From Bacteroidales bacterium (GTDB taxonomy: Bacteria > Bacteroidota > Bacteroidia > Bacteroidales > UBA7960): 6,370 bases of DNA. The position numbers and the translations under genes were made by a program. Each line of letters opens with the position of its first letter. The stretch's first letter is position 1. Shown here in pieces: positions 1 through 5,570 of this stretch. The stretch is from positions 1 through 6,370 of the forward strand of contig SLOR01000015.1 in the NCBI GenBank assembly GCA_007132395.1, given 5' to 3'. The notes under the pieces are model-generated. The model saw nothing but the letters and a program-made list of their open reading frames with translations. It was not told where the DNA came from and did no database searches.

Positions 1-4
1 AATC

Positions 5-18
5 AGATTTTCAAATCT
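5..18. repeat. Short perfect inverted repeat
   Basis: Arms AGATTT and AAATCT are separated by two bases (TC). The repeat lies at the left edge, away from any gene I can define, and has no T tract on either side. It could be the end of a transcript from an upstream gene outside the window, but it is short and AT-rich enough to be chance. Confidence 0.3.
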
Positions 19-88
19 AAGTTACAATATCTTTAACAGTTATTTGAAAAGTTTATTGCAGTGAAACACCTAATCCGGGGGAAGAAAG

Positions 89-119
89 TTTCAGCATGAT
101 CAATAGTTTAGCGCTGAAA
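89..119. repeat. Inverted repeat with 7-base arms in left non-coding region
   Basis: TTTCAGC (89-95) is the exact reverse complement of GCTGAAA (113-119), with a 17-base loop. No T tract follows on the plus strand; A117-A120 ends the right arm. The stretch 1-186 has no gene I can support. It holds this repeat and two others (5-18 and 151-177). Function unknown. Confidence 0.35.
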
Positions 120-150
120 ATCAATGGAAAGATAAAGGATTGGTACTTTT

Positions 151-177
151 ACAGACGTATTGTGGGCTCACGTCTGT
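151..177 (-). terminator. Stem-loop just downstream of the hydrolase gene, possible 3' end
   Basis: ACAGACGT (151-158) pairs perfectly with ACGTCTGT (170-177) across an 11-base loop. Transcribed on the minus strand, the hairpin starts 10 bases after the hydrolase stop codon, which is where a 3'-end structure would sit. It lacks the U-rich tail of a canonical intrinsic terminator: after the stem the minus strand reads AAAAG. It may therefore be a transcript-stabilising or processing hairpin, or a weak terminator. The structure is seen directly; the role is inference. Confidence 0.4.
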
Positions 178-186
178 TATATTCAA

Positions 187-996
187 CTAGCGCGCGGTGT
201 GCAAAGGGGATTCTCCTGTTGAGTTATTTTTCAGGAAATCGATGGACAGTTCGTTGAAGAGTTCAGCCTTTTCGATGTTTGCCACGTGGCCGCACTTCTC
301 AATAACAGCAAGTGAACGTGTTTTGTATTTTTTCACCAGCTCCTTCACGGGTTCCAGCAAAATATAATCCTGCTCACCCATCACGTAGAGTATGGGGATG
401 CCGGGGTCTTCTTCTTCCATGCGCTGCAGTTTGGCTGTAAGCCTGTTGGTAAGCTTAAACCAGCGGATAAACTCGTGGCGGGCCAGCTTTCGGGCTTCTC
501 TGATGAAAACGCTGCGCGACTCCTCGTGCTGATCCATGGGCATGATGATAAAGGCAAAAACCTTATACAGCCACATGTAGGGGATAACCTTGTGAAAAAT
601 CTGGCCCACGCGCACCAGAAAGCGCGATTTAAGATTGAGCTTTGTGATGGCTCCCACCATAATCATGGAACTGACATATTCCTTGTGTATTTCCGCCAGT
701 TGTCGCACGATGATGGTGCCCATGGATACACCTACGAAATGGGCTTTTTTTATCCCGATATGGTTCAATACCTTAACCACATCGGAAGCAATGTTTTTGA
801 AGGTATAGTGGGAAGTGCCTGTTTCGGAGCCCTTGGCCGAACGGCCGTGGCCATGCAGGTCGATAAGCAAAAGGTTGAAGTGCCGGGCGTATGGCTGTAT
901 CTGCTTATACCATACCACAGAACTGCCACCTGCCCCGTGGATGAAAACCACCCACTGGTCACTTTCTTTGTTCAGATATGTTTTGTAGTACAGCAT
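187..996 (-). CDS. Alpha/beta-fold hydrolase
   Basis: A 269-residue cytoplasmic serine hydrolase of the alpha/beta-hydrolase fold 1 family; the substrate cannot be told from sequence. The full family pattern is visible: oxyanion-hole HGAGG at residues 20-24, DLHGHGRS at 46-53, nucleophile elbow GVSMG at 89-93 with Ser91, catalytic acid Asp210 in GEQD, and catalytic His237 in CGHVAN. A variable cap region lies at about 120-195 and is rich in hydrophobic and basic residues. There is no signal peptide. The frame could extend to 1068, but that start is a TTG and would place a perfect -7 box (1017-1024) inside the coding region. The ATG at 996 is therefore preferred. It is transcribed divergently from meaB. 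Generic esterase, lipase-like or C-C hydrolase activities are all possible. The fold assignment is secure; any specific function would be a guess. Confidence 0.9.
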   Translation of the reverse strand: MLYYKTYLNKESDQWVVFIHGAGGSSVVWYKQIQPYARHFNLLLIDLHGHGRSAKGSETGTSHYTFKNIASDVVKVLNHIGIKKAHFVGVSMGTIIVRQLAEIHKEYVSSMIMVGAITKLNLKSRFLVRVGQIFHKVIPYMWLYKVFAFIIMPMDQHEESRSVFIREARKLARHEFIRWFKLTNRLTAKLQRMEEEDPGIPILYVMGEQDYILLEPVKELVKKYKTRSLAVIEKCGHVANIEKAELFNELSIDFLKNNSTGESPLHTAR

Positions 997-1016
997 GAAT
1001 ACAATAAGCTTAGGTG

Positions 1017-1045
1017 CAAAAATATCCTTTATTTTTGTGCCCAAA
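1017..1045 (-). promoter_or_regulatory. Bacteroidota-type promoter for the hydrolase gene
   Basis: Read on the minus strand, TATTTTTG (1024-1017) matches the -7 consensus TAnnTTTG exactly. A TTTG (1045-1042) lies 17 bases upstream, close to the usual spacing of the -33 element. Transcription would start near 1010, giving a leader of about 14 bases to the ATG at 996. This box decides the start codon, since a longer TTG-initiated frame would span it. Confidence 0.65.
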
Positions 1046-1050
1046 TCAGA

Positions 1051-1075
1051 ATGTTTTGTAAAATTCAAAAAACAT
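1051..1075. promoter_or_regulatory. AT-rich inverted repeat between divergent promoters, possible operator
   Basis: ATGTTTT (1051-1057) and AAAACAT (1069-1075) are exact reverse complements separated by 11 bases. The repeat sits immediately upstream of the hydrolase -33 element and about 47 bases upstream of the meaB -7 box. A dimeric regulator there could affect both genes. AT-rich DNA produces such repeats by chance, so the regulatory reading is inference. Confidence 0.3.
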
Positions 1076-1100
1076 TGTACATATAGGATGGGTTAAAGGT

Positions 1101-1129
1101 TTTTCGAGAAGCTTAAATTTGTAGGTTTG
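1101..1129 (+). promoter_or_regulatory. Bacteroidota-type promoter for meaB
   Basis: TAGGTTTG at 1122-1129 matches the -7 consensus TAnnTTTG exactly. TTTT at 1101-1104, 17 bases upstream, is a weak version of the -33 TTTG. The predicted transcript start is around 1132-1138. That would leave the in-frame GTG at 1137 almost leaderless and favours the ATG at 1146. Confidence 0.6.
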
Positions 1130-1145
1130 TAAAAAAGTGACCGGC

Positions 1146-2258
1146 ATGTCAGAAAAAGTGAATAAGCCTGATAATGAAATATTTCAAAGTGCCCTGAAGG
1201 TAAATAAAGGGGTAGAGCGCCTGCCAGAAATTAATGAGCAGGCCATACGCCGCCTGCAGTCCCGGCGCAAGGAAGAGCATACGGCAGATGTCTTTGTGGA
1301 AGGTATCCTGGCCGGCGATAGAGGAATCCTGAGCCGTGCCATTACCCTGATAGAGAGTGCGCTGCCGGCCCATTATGAAAAAGCGCAGGAAATCATTGAG
1401 AAATGCATTCCCTATTCGGGCCGTTCGTTTCGCATTGGTATCACCGGGGTGCCCGGGGTAGGGAAAAGCACATTTATTGAGGCATTTGGCATGCACCTGA
1501 TTTCGGCCGGTCATAAAATCGCCGTGCTGGCCGTAGATCCCAGCAGCGAAATTACAAAAGGCAGCATCCTGGGCGACAAAACCCGTATGGAAACCCTCTC
1601 GGTCAACGACAATGCCTTTATCCGCCCCAGTCCTTCGGCAGGCTCGTTGGGAGGAGTAGCACGCAAAACCCGCGAAATTATTATTTTGTGCGAGGCAGCC
1701 GGTTTCGATCGCATACTGGTGGAAACCGTGGGCGTAGGGCAGTCGGAAACGGCAGTGCACTCCATGGTTGACTTTTTCCTGCTGCTGATGCTTGCAGGCG
1801 CAGGCGACGAACTCCAGGGAATCAAAAGAGGAATTATGGAAATGTGCGACGGGATGGTTATCAACAAGGCCGACGGTGACAACGTAATCAACGCGCAGCG
1901 CGCCCGTGTGCAATACCAGAATGCACTGCACCTTTTCCCCCCGCCGTCCTCCGGGTGGCTCCCCCAGGTGGAAGTGGCCTCGGCACTGCACAAGTCGGGC
2001 ATCGACAAGGTGCTGCAAATCATTGAATCCTATGCCCTCCTTACCCGTGATAACGGCTATTTCGACAAAAACAGACTCAGTCAGCAGAAATACCATATGT
2101 ACGAAACCATACAGCAGATTTTGTCAGAAAAATTTCACCACCATAGGGGAGTAAAAGATCTCACCCTGGAAACCCTCAGCCTGCTCAACGAAAATAAACT
2201 TACATCGTACCAGGCTGCCCAACGCTTGCTGGATGCGTATTTTCAGAATAAAACCTAA
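1146..2258 (+). CDS. meaB: Methylmalonyl-CoA mutase-associated GTPase MeaB
   Basis: A 370-residue cytoplasmic P-loop GTPase of the MeaB/ArgK family. Members load and protect adenosylcobalamin on methylmalonyl-CoA mutase and are related to the human MMAA protein. Visible motifs are Walker A GVPGVGKST (101-109), VDPSS (130-134), GSILGDKTRM (139-148), FIRPSPSAGSLGG (158-170), switch segment ETVGVGQSE (193-201), DELQGIKRGIME (221-232) and base-specificity motif NKADG (240-244). The C-terminal helical segment (about 300-370) is the usual dimerisation region. The protein is about 40 residues longer at the N-terminus than the roughly 330-residue proteobacterial proteins, which I believe is usual in Bacteroidota. 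ATG 1146 is preferred over GTG 1137 because of the promoter position. No mutase subunit gene is in the window. The old name ArgK (arginine/ornithine transport kinase) is a superseded annotation. Confidence 0.95.
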   Translation: MSEKVNKPDNEIFQSALKVNKGVERLPEINEQAIRRLQSRRKEEHTADVFVEGILAGDRGILSRAITLIESALPAHYEKAQEIIEKCIPYSGRSFRIGITGVPGVGKSTFIEAFGMHLISAGHKIAVLAVDPSSEITKGSILGDKTRMETLSVNDNAFIRPSPSAGSLGGVARKTREIIILCEAAGFDRILVETVGVGQSETAVHSMVDFFLLLMLAGAGDELQGIKRGIMEMCDGMVINKADGDNVINAQRARVQYQNALHLFPPPSSGWLPQVEVASALHKSGIDKVLQIIESYALLTRDNGYFDKNRLSQQKYHMYETIQQILSEKFHHHRGVKDLTLETLSLLNENKLTSYQAAQRLLDAYFQNKT

Positions 2259-2265
2259 CCCTGTT

Positions 2266-3165
2266 ATGAGCAAAAAAAGCTTGTATTTGCGTTTCGTATG
2301 GCTAGGCATTTTGCAGCTTGTTTTTATAAACACTGCATTAACCTCTTCAAATAAACCGTTACATTCCAAAACCTCATTTGGGTATCGCACGCCTGAACCC
2401 GTAAATGGTGAAACTGCCGTAACGGCCCGGTGGATATACGGGTTGAGTATCGGCTTGTATGTGCCCGATAATTCCACGGCTAACTACTACAACGGCTCCG
2501 ACGAGGAACACAACCTTGAAAGAGCACTTAACCTCTATTACAACCGCGACAGGATTATAAGGGAGGTGGATGAAATTATTGAGAGCTTTGAGGTGTACGA
2601 GTTGCCCATGGCCATGCAGTACAATCCGGCGGTGCAGGTGGGGTTTTACGGGGGGCTGGTATTTAACAATGCCTTTGCTGTTACCGGTGAGTTTAACTAC
2701 ACCAAATTGCGGGTGAGCGACCGCTTTACGCTGGCCACTGATAAAGAAACTTTTACAACAGAACCTTACTTGCTTCTTTCTGATATATTTGCTTCGGAAG
2801 AAAGGATTGAACTGCGGCTGGGTGTGCAATACACCCTTCAGACCTCCTCGTATATGCATCCTTTTGTGGAAAGCGGCATTAATATTACCGACACCAAAAT
2901 CCTTGAAAACAGAGTCCGTGTGGGCGGATTAAATATCAACATCCGCGATGCCCGAAGCGATTATTACGGCATACGGGATTACGGGATGGGGTTTGGTATT
3001 TTTACTGCTGCGGGGATAAAGATGGATGTTACCGATACTTTTTCACTACGTTTCGGAGGGTCGGTAAGTTTCAGCCGTATAAACCTGGGCGACAACAGGA
3101 ATGTGAGACCTCAATACACTGCTTTCCTGAGGCTTGACCTCAATGAGGTATTTGCTTCACATTAA
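2266..3165 (+). CDS. Probable outer-membrane beta-barrel protein, function unknown
   Basis: I do not recognise a named family. The 299-residue protein starts with a basic stretch (MSKKSLYLR) and a hydrophobic segment (about 10-25), consistent with a Sec signal peptide cleaved around residue 24-28. The rest alternates polar and aromatic or aliphatic residues in beta-strand-like runs, for example 57-65, 121-131, 137-150, 180-191, 242-255, 258-271 and 282-292. Glycines and tyrosines sit at strand ends, as in small Bacteroidota outer-membrane barrels. A charged, probably helical or loop insert (about 78-110) interrupts the first part. The last strand ends RLDLNEVFASH, without the terminal aromatic residue common in barrels. 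ATG 2266 lies 7 bases after the meaB stop, so the two genes are probably co-transcribed. An upstream ATG at 2233 would overlap meaB and put 11 extra residues before the signal peptide. Secretion is well supported; the barrel is inference. Confidence 0.75.
   Translation: MSKKSLYLRFVWLGILQLVFINTALTSSNKPLHSKTSFGYRTPEPVNGETAVTARWIYGLSIGLYVPDNSTANYYNGSDEEHNLERALNLYYNRDRIIREVDEIIESFEVYELPMAMQYNPAVQVGFYGGLVFNNAFAVTGEFNYTKLRVSDRFTLATDKETFTTEPYLLLSDIFASEERIELRLGVQYTLQTSSYMHPFVESGINITDTKILENRVRVGGLNINIRDARSDYYGIRDYGMGFGIFTAAGIKMDVTDTFSLRFGGSVSFSRINLGDNRNVRPQYTAFLRLDLNEVFASH
3137..3149. repeat. Short palindrome near the convergent gene ends
   Basis: ACCTCA and TGAGGT flank a single A inside the last codons of the beta-barrel gene. 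An upstream TGAGG (3128-3132) can compete for the same CCTCA arm, so two alternative small hairpins are possible. A run TTTTT (3172-3176) follows 22 bases later, too far away for a canonical terminator. It might contribute to ending transcripts where the two convergent genes meet, but the evidence is weak. Confidence 0.25.
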
Positions 3166-3731
3166 GAAGTCTTTTTCAGGTTTTGGGGCGAAAGGTTAAA
3201 GAGTTCGGGGTATTTGGGCTGTTTGTCCCTGTAAAAATCCTCAATGATTTTTAAATCTTCCTCGTAATTTCCTGAAGGATAAATAACCGGGCCCAATCCC
3301 CCGGTTTTGGTTTTGTAATCCAGAAACCCGAGTATAATAGGTACTTTGGCCTGAGACGCCACGAAATAAAATCCCTTTTTCCAGTTTTTCGACAGTTTCC
3401 GTGTGCCTTCGGGAGTAATAATCAGGAAAAAGTTATCCGATTCTTCCATCATCTCGGTGATTTTCTTAACGGTACCGGTGCTGAAACCCCGATTCATGGG
3501 GATGGCACCCAGTGCTCTGAGCAAGATACCCAGGGGGAAGAAGAAGGACTCTTTCTTGATGATAGTTTTGGGTTGTACACCCTGGGAGGCAAATCCCAGC
3601 CTGCCAAACACAAAATCCCAGTTGCTGGTATGAGGGGCCATGGTGACAACTGCTTTTGTAATTCCTTCGGGTATGGGGTGGGTAATACGCCAGCCCATTA
3701 TTTTGAGTAGTAAACCGGCAATTCGTTTCAT
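3162..3731 (-). CDS. PlsC-like lysophospholipid/glycerol acyltransferase
   Basis: A 189-residue protein of the 1-acyl-sn-glycerol-3-phosphate acyltransferase superfamily. Members transfer an acyl chain from acyl-CoA or acyl-ACP to a glycerolipid or related acceptor at the inner membrane. Diagnostic blocks are the catalytic HX4D motif HTSNWD (His34, Asp39), GAIPMNR (75-81), TPEGTR (106-111) and KVPII (129-133). The protein is compact, shorter than typical PlsC (about 240 residues), and has no clear N-terminal transmembrane helix, only a short amphipathic or hydrophobic start (residues 3-13). Acceptor specificity is not determinable; ornithine-lipid or other aminolipid acylation is as possible as phosphatidate synthesis. 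A longer frame begins at 3791 with TTG but would cover the promoter box at 3758-3765, so ATG 3731 is chosen. Its stop overlaps the stop of the convergent beta-barrel gene. Confidence 0.88.
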   Translation of the reverse strand: MKRIAGLLLKIMGWRITHPIPEGITKAVVTMAPHTSNWDFVFGRLGFASQGVQPKTIIKKESFFFPLGILLRALGAIPMNRGFSTGTVKKITEMMEESDNFFLIITPEGTRKLSKNWKKGFYFVASQAKVPIILGFLDYKTKTGGLGPVIYPSGNYEEDLKIIEDFYRDKQPKYPELFNLSPQNLKKTS

Positions 3732-3757
3732 GATAAAAAGGGTTATAGATTCGGCTG

Positions 3758-3765
3758 CAAAGATA
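3758..3765 (-). promoter_or_regulatory. -7 promoter box for the acyltransferase gene
   Basis: On the minus strand the sequence reads TATCTTTG, an exact TAnnTTTG match, 26 bases upstream of the ATG at 3731. The best -33 candidate is only a TTGA 22 bases further upstream (3791-3788). The predicted leader is about 20 bases. The box supports the shorter start. Confidence 0.55.
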
Positions 3766-3831
3766 CTGGTTTTATTTGTCGCATGGATCAATAATAATTG
3801 CCCACCAAAGCGTATGTTTGAAGGAAATTTT

Positions 3832-3839
3832 TACTTTTG
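3832..3839 (+). promoter_or_regulatory. -7 promoter box for the cys genes
   Basis: TACTTTTG matches TAnnTTTG exactly. No good TTTG is at the expected -33 distance; one at 3817-3820 is only 11 bases away. Transcription starting near 3846 would give a leader of about 57 bases before cysC. That leader contains a tandem GTTGTTT (3868-3874 and 3877-3883) but no riboswitch I can recognise. A missing -33 element may mean an activator is needed (inference). Confidence 0.5.
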
Positions 3840-3902
3840 CACATTATATACGCCTGGAAATTAATTGGTTGTTTAAGTTGTTTTGCTAAGTCAATCATTC
3901 CC

Positions 3903-4508
3903 ATGGGAAAAACTCAGGAATCCAATACATGGCTGCAGAATCCTTTTATCAAAAGAAAGGAGAAGGAACATATTCTGCGGCAAAAGGGAAAAGTAATCTG
4001 GATGACCGGCTTGTCGGGTTCAGGAAAAACTACCCTTGCCATCGACATAGAAAAGGAACTGGCCGCCAAAGGATTTCTCACACAGGTATTCGATGCCGAT
4101 ATCGTTCGGGCAACCATCAACCGTGATTTGGATTTTACCCTGGAGGGGCGTTTGCAAAATATTCATCGTGTGGCCCATCTGTCGCGCATTTTCCTGGAAG
4201 CGGGAATCGTAGTGATTAATTGTTTTATATCGCCCACCTTCCATATCAGGCATTTGGCAAAGAAAATCATTGGTGCCGAAGACTATATTGAAGTTTTTGT
4301 AAATGCACCGCTGAGCCTTTGCGAAAGGCGCGACCCCAAAGGCCTGTATAAACTGGTTCGTCAGAATATGTTGCCCAACTTTACAGGGATTGACTCTCCC
4401 TACGAAGCACCGCTGAATCCGGATTTTGAGCTTAATACTGAGCATTTTTCCAAGGAGGATCTGGTGCGCGATTTTGTTGAATTTATTGTGCCCGAAATAA
4501 CCTACTAA
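3903..4508 (+). CDS. cysC: Adenylyl-sulfate (APS) kinase, divergent
   Basis: A 201-residue cytoplasmic kinase that converts APS and ATP to PAPS and ADP, the second step of sulfate activation. Motifs in order are Walker A GLSGSGKTT (36-44), FDADIVR (63-69), NRDLDF (73-78), EGRLQNIHRV (81-90), FISP (108-111, carrying the Ser that is phosphorylated in some homologues), EVFVNAPL (130-137), RDPKGLY (143-149) and NFTGIDSPYEAP (159-170). The C-terminal half is canonical. The APS-binding segment differs from the usual LDGDNVR and DR-ENIRR: Gly and Asn of the first are Ala65 and Ile68, and the Asp before Arg83 is Gly82. Arg69, Phe78, Arg83 and Asn86, which contact APS in studied enzymes, remain. A TTG start at 3837 would lie inside the promoter box, so ATG 3903 is used. 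cysD follows 14 bases downstream, indicating one operon. Confidence 0.92.
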   Translation: MGKTQESNTWLQNPFIKRKEKEHILRQKGKVIWMTGLSGSGKTTLAIDIEKELAAKGFLTQVFDADIVRATINRDLDFTLEGRLQNIHRVAHLSRIFLEAGIVVINCFISPTFHIRHLAKKIIGAEDYIEVFVNAPLSLCERRDPKGLYKLVRQNMLPNFTGIDSPYEAPLNPDFELNTEHFSKEDLVRDFVEFIVPEITY

Positions 4509-4522
4509 AACCCATAAAAACT

Positions 4523-5428
4523 ATGTTATCCTACAACCTTAGCCACATAAGAGAATTAGAAGCAGAATCCATTTTTGTGATGCGTGAAGTAGTCGCGCAG
4601 TTTGAAAATCCTGTTTTGTTATTTTCAGGGGGGAAGGATTCTATCGTGATGCTTCACCTGGCTGTAAAAGCCTTCACCCCTGCCAAAGTTCCTTTCCCGC
4701 TGCTGCATATTGATACCGGGCATAACTTTCCCGAAACTTTGGAGTACCGCGATAACCTGGTTAAAAAGCTTGGTGCACGTCTGCTTGTCGGCAGTGTGCA
4801 GGATTCCATCAATAAGGGCCGTGCTGTGGAAGAAATCGGGGGCAATGCCAGCCGCAACATGCTGCAGACTGTTACCCTGCTGGATGCCCTGGAGGAGTAT
4901 GGCTTTGATGCCGCATTGGGCGGAGGCCGCAGGGATGAGGAAAAGGCCCGTGCCAAGGAACGCTTTTTCTCCCACCGCGATGAATTCGGGCAATGGGATC
5001 CCAAGAATCAGCGCCCCGAATTGTGGAACCTTTTCAACGGGAAAAAGCATCGTGGCGAGCACTTCAGGGTTTTCCCCCTGAGCAACTGGACCGAAATGGA
5101 TGTGTGGCAGTATATCTTGCTTGAAGGTATCGACATGCCCAGCCTGTATTTCTCCCACGACCGTGAGTGCGTAAACAGAAAAGGGGTTCTTCTGGCAAAA
5201 AGCCAATTTGTTACCCTGCAAAAGGGTGAACAATGGGAGAAAATGCGCATCCGTTTCCGCACCATCGGCGATATGAGTTGTACCGGTGCAGCTCTCTCCG
5301 AGGCACAAACCATCGAAGACATTATCAGCGAAGTTGCCGCGGCCCGTCAGACGGAAAGAGGCTCACGTGCCGATGATAAACGCTCCGAAACCTCCATGGA
5401 AGACCGCAAAAAGGAGGGATATTTTTAG
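4523..5428 (+). CDS. cysD: Sulfate adenylyltransferase subunit 2 (ATP sulfurylase small subunit)
   Basis: A 301-residue catalytic subunit of heterodimeric ATP sulfurylase. It adenylates sulfate with ATP to give APS and pyrophosphate, driven by GTP hydrolysis on CysN. It belongs to the PAPS-reductase-like N-type (PP-loop) ATP pyrophosphatases. The PP-loop is SGGKDS (35-40), within FSGGKDSIVMLHLA. Other conserved blocks are HIDTGHNFPET (62-72), GGGRRDEEKARAKER (133-147), WDPKNQRPELWN (158-169), RVFPLSNWTEMDVWQYI (182-198), the RFRTIGDMSCTGA segment (244-256) and the C-terminal SMEDRKKEGYF (291-301). Length and both ends agree with E. coli CysD (302 residues), so the gene is complete. ATG 4523 follows an A-rich leader typical of Bacteroidota translation starts. 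It lies between cysC (14-base gap) and cysN (142-base gap). Confidence 0.97.
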   Translation: MLSYNLSHIRELEAESIFVMREVVAQFENPVLLFSGGKDSIVMLHLAVKAFTPAKVPFPLLHIDTGHNFPETLEYRDNLVKKLGARLLVGSVQDSINKGRAVEEIGGNASRNMLQTVTLLDALEEYGFDAALGGGRRDEEKARAKERFFSHRDEFGQWDPKNQRPELWNLFNGKKHRGEHFRVFPLSNWTEMDVWQYILLEGIDMPSLYFSHDRECVNRKGVLLAKSQFVTLQKGEQWEKMRIRFRTIGDMSCTGAALSEAQTIEDIISEVAAARQTERGSRADDKRSETSMEDRKKEGYF

Positions 5429-5475
5429 GGAGAATACCGGGAAACGCTTATTTGCCGACAATCGAAGGATTTGCC

Positions 5476-5514
5476 CTTGTGTTTTTTATATATGCGCCAC
5501 AAGAAAAAATCACA
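5476..5514. repeat. Overlapping alternative inverted repeats in the cysD-cysN gap
   Basis: Two pairings share bases. CTTGTG (5476-5481) matches CACAAG (5498-5503) with a 16-base loop. TGTGTTTTTT (5478-5487) pairs with AAAAAA (5504-5509) and CACA (5511-5514), with one bulged T. They cannot form together. The remainder of the 142-base gap (5429-5570) holds no gene or exact -7 box that I can see, and ends in an A-rich leader before cysN. This may be an intra-operon attenuator, a processing site or chance in AT-rich DNA. Confidence 0.3.
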
Positions 5515-5570
5515 GCCCAAAGCAGGGTTCTTCTCAGAAACAAATCATTAACCACAGATAATTAACAGAT

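Noticed and set aside
96..260. Possible small plus-strand frame starting MINSLALKING, with a purine-rich stretch upstream
   Set aside because: About 54 codons. More than a third of it overlaps the hydrolase 3' end in antisense, and it spans two inverted repeats. No similarity I recognise.
475..1086. 203-codon plus-strand open frame opposite the hydrolase
   Set aside because: It is antisense to a gene with a full catalytic triad, has no family features, and would run through the divergent promoter region.
1149..2096. 315-codon open frame antisense to meaB
   Set aside because: It lies entirely opposite a highly conserved GTPase gene, has no recognisable domain and is rich in Cys, His and Phe. 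It is explained by codon bias of meaB on the other strand.
1146..2258. Annotation of meaB as an arginine/ornithine transport kinase (ArgK)
   Set aside because: The motif set is that of MeaB G-protein chaperones; the transport-kinase name is an outdated family label.
3846..3902. A SAM or other sulfur-related riboswitch before cysC
   Set aside because: The leader is short and AT-rich, without the conserved cores or stable stems of the SAM riboswitch classes.
4625..5308. 227-codon minus-strand open frame opposite cysD
   Set aside because: A shadow of the fully conserved cysD coding sequence; no plausible domain or start context.
5286..5561. Frame overlapping the cysD end and filling the cysD-cysN gap
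   Set aside because: The first half is cysD read out of frame and the second half is low-complexity and basic. There is no family signal, so the gap is better described as non-coding.
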